The notes beneath the pieces were generated by a model, which was not told the origin of the DNA, did not search any database, and saw only the letters and a list, made by a program, of their open reading frames with translations. Shown here piece by piece: positions 6,274 to 9,066 of a stretch of DNA of 9,066 nt. Position 1 is the stretch's first letter; each line of letters begins with the position of its first letter. The stretch spans positions 1 to 9,066 of the forward strand of contig CAJQOR010000376.1 in the NCBI GenBank assembly GCA_905479965.1. Reading direction: 5' to 3'. A program made the position numbers and the translations under genes. Origin of the DNA: an uncultured Rhizobiaceae group bacterium. GTDB lineage: Bacteria > Pseudomonadota > Alphaproteobacteria > Rhizobiales > Rhizobiaceae.

Positions 6274-7110
6274 CTAATGCTCAATTCTTGAATATATTGA
6301 ACGCTTTGTAAGGTAAATCAAGATCGATAGGATCAACAAGAAGCTGATCACAATGAAACCTGTACGCTTACGCTCTTCAAGGTGAGGCTCAGCAGTCCAC
6401 ATCAAAAATGCTGCGATATCTTTCGCATATTGATCCAATGTTTCTGGTGTACCATCATCATAAGATACCAATTCATCCGACAAAGGTGCCGCCATAGCAA
6501 GCGCCGTACCATTGATGAAGTAAGGATTGTAATGCGTACCATCACCAACTTCCACATCAGCAGGTGCATCTTCATAACCTGTTAAAAGTGAATAGATGTA
6601 GTTTGGCCCAGCTTCATTGTAGCCTGTGAAGATATCAAAGACGAATTGCGGGAAACCACGCTCAACATAACGAGCTTTTGCAAGCTATGAGAAGTCCGGA
6701 GGAACCGCACCACCATTTGCAGAAGCGGCTGCTTGTTTATTTGCAAATGGCGAAGGGAAATAATCTGACGCAATTGCAGGACGATCTTCAACATCGCCGT
6801 CAGCATTTGGTTCAGCTTCCACTTCATATTCCGCAGCAAATGATTTGACTTGCTCACGTGAATAACCCAGCGCTTCCAACGTGCGGAAAGCAACAAGATC
6901 CATTGAATGACATGCAGAACACGCCTCAACATATACTTTCAAGCCGCGTTGGAGCTGGCCTTTATCGTATTTGCCAAATGGCCCTGCAAATGACCAATCA
7001 AGCTCTTTTGGCTTGTTGACCGGATATCCGCTCGCTGCTGATGCCGCGGTCACACCCACTAAACCGATTATCACTAACGGCAGAAGGATAGTTGAAATAA
7101 CTTTTTTCAT
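6274..7110 (-). pseudogene. petC: Cytochrome c1 of the bc1 complex, interrupted by an in-frame TAG
   Basis: A 279-codon frame encoding membrane-anchored periplasmic cytochrome c1, broken by one TAG at codon 142. Before it come a signal peptide (cleavage near ASA, residues 23-26), ELDWSFAGPFG and the heme-binding CSACH (C64, C67, H68). The 141-residue product would end at PPDFS. After it, in the same frame, come LAKAR, FDIFTGY, NPYFINGTALAMAAPL with the likely heme ligand M206, and a C-terminal membrane helix (about 251-267) followed by basic residues. The family normally reads PPDLSL(I/M/L)AKAR, so the TAG stands at a usual Leu position and could arise from TTG by one base change. A truncated product would lack the sixth heme ligand and the anchor. 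The gene has a good ribosome binding site (AAGGA), starts 25 bases after petB and ends in its own TAG. It could be a true mutant, an error, or be read through. Confidence 0.85.
6685..6687 (-). other. petC: Premature in-frame amber codon in petC
   Basis: On the minus strand the codons read TTC TCA TAG CTT GCA AAA. The frame is open on both sides, and the encoded sequence is continuous cytochrome c1 with no residues missing. Confidence 0.92.
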
Positions 7111-7135
7111 GACTTTGTTCCTTATCTGTCGTCAA

Positions 7136-8437
7136 TTAACCGCGTGTTTCGGCAGAGGCAACCGCCTCATCAGGCTTTCCAGCCCCCGATCCACTTTTAC
7201 CAAAAACAGCTTCGGTAATTGAATTTGGCAAACGTTTTGGTGTTTCGATCAAGCCGAGCAACGGCATAATGATAATGAAGAAACCAAAGTAGTAAGCTGT
7301 ACCCGCTTGAGCCAATGCTGTGTAAACACCTTCCGCAGGTTTCGCACCAAGCCAACCTAGGAAGATTGCGTTGACGACAAACAACCAGAAGTACAACTTG
7401 TACCAAGGACGGTAAACCGCTGAACGCACTTTAGATGTATCAAGCCATGGCAAGAAGAAGAGGATGATGATTGATCCAAACATCGCCAACACGCCACCCA
7501 ATTTAGAATCGATAGGACCTAAATCAAATGTGATTGCACGCAAGATCGCATAGAATGGAAGATAGTACCATTCAGGAACGATGTGCGCTGGTGTTACCAA
7601 TGGATCAGCTGGAATATAGTTATCCGCGTGACCTAGGAAGTTTGGCATGAAGAAGATGAAGTAGGCAAATACCAACAAGAACACAGCCATTCCAAGTGCA
7701 TCTTTAATCGTTGCAAATGGTGTAAATGGAAGTGTGTCAGTTTTCGATTTAACTTCAACACCTGTTGGGTTTGTTTGACCCGTTACATGAAGCGCCCAAA
7801 CGTGAAGGACAACAACACCTGCAATCATAAACGGCAATAGGTAGTGAAGAGAGAAGAACCTGTTTAGCGTTGGATTATCAACGGCAAAACCACCAAGCAG
7901 CAATTGCTGAATAGGCTCACCAACCACTGGGAAGGCTGTAAAGAAGCCGGTAATCACTGTCGCACCCCAGAAAGACATTTGTCCCCAAGGTAGAACGTAA
8001 CCCATAAAGCCTGTAGCCATCATAAGAAGGTAGATAACAACACCCAAAATCCAAAGGATTTCGCGAGGTGCTTTATATGAACCATAGTAAAGGCCACGTG
8101 CGATGTGCAGATAAACTGCAATAAAGAAGAATGAAGCGCCGTTTGCGTGCATATAACGCAACAACCAACCGTAGTTCACATCACGAGTGATGCTCTCAAC
8201 AGAATTAAACGCTAATTCAGTCGAGGCCGCATAGTGCATTGCAAGCACGATACCTGTGATGATCTGCACAACCAGCATAATCGACAAGATGCCACCAAAT
8301 GTGTAGGCATAGTTTAGATTTCGTGGCACTGGATAAGACACGAAACTATCGTGAACCAAACGTGGCAATGGAAGACGACTATCTACCCATTTCCCTAAAC
8401 CGCTTGTTGGTTCATATGTTGAATGATTTCCACTCAT
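7136..8437 (-). CDS. petB: Cytochrome b subunit of the bc1 complex
   Basis: A 433-residue integral membrane protein with about eight helices, which carries hemes bL and bH and forms both quinone sites of complex III. All four heme ligands are present at canonical numbering and spacing: H97 and H111 in helix B, H198 and H212 in helix D. The Qo-site PEWY motif is at 288-291, and [14 protein letters not shown] (146-159) marks the cd region. Length and layout are those of a full alphaproteobacterial petB, not the shorter b6 type and not fused to c1. Its ribosome binding site (GGGGAG, 7 bases before the ATG) lies in the 12-base gap after petA. No lesion is seen, in contrast to petC behind it. Confidence 0.97.
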   Translation of the reverse strand: MSGNHSTYEPTSGLGKWVDSRLPLPRLVHDSFVSYPVPRNLNYAYTFGGILSIMLVVQIITGIVLAMHYAASTELAFNSVESITRDVNYGWLLRYMHANGASFFFIAVYLHIARGLYYGSYKAPREILWILGVVIYLLMMATGFMGYVLPWGQMSFWGATVITGFFTAFPVVGEPIQQLLLGGFAVDNPTLNRFFSLHYLLPFMIAGVVVLHVWALHVTGQTNPTGVEVKSKTDTLPFTPFATIKDALGMAVFLLVFAYFIFFMPNFLGHADNYIPADPLVTPAHIVPEWYYLPFYAILRAITFDLGPIDSKLGGVLAMFGSIIILFFLPWLDTSKVRSAVYRPWYKLYFWLFVVNAIFLGWLGAKPAEGVYTALAQAGTAYYFGFFIIIMPLLGLIETPKRLPNSITEAVFGKSGSGAGKPDEAVASAETRG

Positions 8438-8449
8438 AAATATCTCCCC

Positions 8450-9013
8450 TTATGCCTGATCTGTGCCGATAACAAGCGTTGTTTCGTTTGCAAAAACGTA
8501 AGGTGGTTTTGGCAAGTTAACAGCTGCTGGACCGCGCAAGATACGGCCAGTTGTATCAAAGATTGAACCGTGACACGCACATGCCCAACCTTCCGGCTTA
8601 CTATCGACAACCTGTGGCACACATCCAAGGTGTGTACAGTTTGCAGATACAACGACCCATCTCTTTGCATCATCAGCAGGACCGCCCAAACGCGTATCAA
8701 CTGGTGCAAAATCTTTCATATCGCTTGCTGTAAGTTCATCGGCAGCAACGACTTCATCATCTGTAAGGTAGCGCACAAAGTACGGCTTACCGCGCCATTT
8801 TACGATAACATGGCCACCAGGCTCTAAACTTGAAACATTGACCTCAATCGGCTCGCCAGCGGCACGTGTCGCAGCATCCGGGTTCATTTGGTCAATAAAC
8901 GGCCAGGCAACACCGACAGCACCTACTGCTGCGGCCATTCCAGTCGATAAATAAAGAAAATCGCGACGAGTTGGCTCGTTTTGATCATTTTTTCCGTTGT
9001 CTTGTTCACTCAC
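8450..9013 (-). CDS. petA: Rieske iron-sulfur subunit of the bc1 complex
   Basis: A 187-residue protein that passes electrons from ubiquinol to cytochrome c1 on the periplasmic side. The N-terminal TRRDFLYLS (15-23) is a twin-arginine motif before a membrane helix (about 22-42), followed by an Ala-rich hinge. The [2Fe-2S] site is complete: C126 and H128 in CTHLGC, C145 and H148 in CACHGS, with C131 and C147 placed for the usual disulfide. Unusual positions are A146 where CPCH has Pro, F152 where most have Tyr (SIFD, not SHYD or SQYD), and GPAA where the Pro loop is normally GPAP. S150, the other cluster hydrogen-bond donor, is kept. The start is a GTG with TAAGGAG 10 bases upstream. First gene of the operon; petB follows after 12 bases. 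Confidence 0.96.
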   Translation of the reverse strand: MSEQDNGKNDQNEPTRRDFLYLSTGMAAAVGAVGVAWPFIDQMNPDAATRAAGEPIEVNVSSLEPGGHVIVKWRGKPYFVRYLTDDEVVAADELTASDMKDFAPVDTRLGGPADDAKRWVVVSANCTHLGCVPQVVDSKPEGWACACHGSIFDTTGRILRGPAAVNLPKPPYVFANETTLVIGTDQA

Positions 9014-9023
9014 GGTTCAATGT

Positions 9024-9030
9024 CTCCTTA
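9024..9030 (-). promoter_or_regulatory. petA: Ribosome binding site for the GTG start of petA
   Basis: Read on the minus strand this is TAAGGAG, 10 bases before the GTG at 9013. No in-frame ATG lies nearby, so it supports the GTG start despite slightly long spacing. Confidence 0.7.
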
Positions 9031-9066
9031 AAAACTTGCTCGACAATATTGATGAGGTCAAATTAT

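Noticed and set aside
6685..6687. Pyrrolysine or selenocysteine at the petC TAG
   Set aside because: Selenocysteine uses TGA. Pyrrolysine has no known role in cytochrome c1, and no decoding genes are visible here.
6582..6932. A 116-residue minus-strand reading frame across the middle of petC
   Set aside because: It is a shifted frame of the cytochrome c1 gene with no recognisable protein features. It spans the TAG only by frame shift, not as a rescue product.
9049..9061. FNR-like box (TTGAC...ATCAA on the minus strand) upstream of petA
   Set aside because: The total length is 13 bases, one short of the 14-base FNR site, and one half is imperfect.
9033..9061. Promoter TTGACC-N17-CAAGTT for petABC
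   Set aside because: The -10 box is poor, and transcription would start inside the ribosome binding site. The true promoter is probably beyond the window end.

Overview
The window looks like chromosomal housekeeping sequence from an alphaproteobacterium, most likely a low-GC (mid-40s percent by eye, not counted) member of the Hyphomicrobiales/Rhizobiales. Reasons are the linkage prs – rplY – pth – ychF, a long-tailed Pth, a 367-residue YchF, a petA-petB-petC operon followed by apt, a DUF922-type secreted protease, and BluB. No mobile element, CRISPR array, rRNA or tRNA gene was seen.

Layout, left half (plus strand): the 3' end of prs (PRPP synthetase) is followed after 7 bases by a secreted HExxH (DUF922-like) protein. 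A 189-base gap with a well-formed candidate RNA leader comes next, then rplY (L25/Ctc) and pth, which form a translation pair. A small secreted cysteine-containing protein of unknown function lies convergent to pth. Divergent from it is a secreted FAS1 (fasciclin) protein with a candidate EcfG-type stress promoter in front and a strong intrinsic terminator behind. Then come ychF and bluB (5,6-dimethylbenzimidazole synthase).

Layout, right half (minus strand): petA (Rieske) – petB (cytochrome b) – petC (cytochrome c1) form a tight operon for the cytochrome bc1 complex. It ends in an intrinsic terminator, and apt lies beyond that, tail to tail with bluB with only two bases between them.

The most notable observation is in petC. 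An in-frame TAG stands at codon 142, between the CxxCH heme site and the methionine heme ligand plus membrane anchor. The frame on both sides is otherwise intact and plainly cytochrome c1. TAG is the ordinary stop of four genes here, including petC itself, so code reassignment is unlikely; a recent mutation, a sequence error or unusual readthrough remain possible. The neighbouring Rieske protein also lacks the cluster-bonding tyrosine (Phe instead) and two usual prolines near the cluster, while cytochrome b has all canonical ligands. I see no clearly new multi-gene system in this window.
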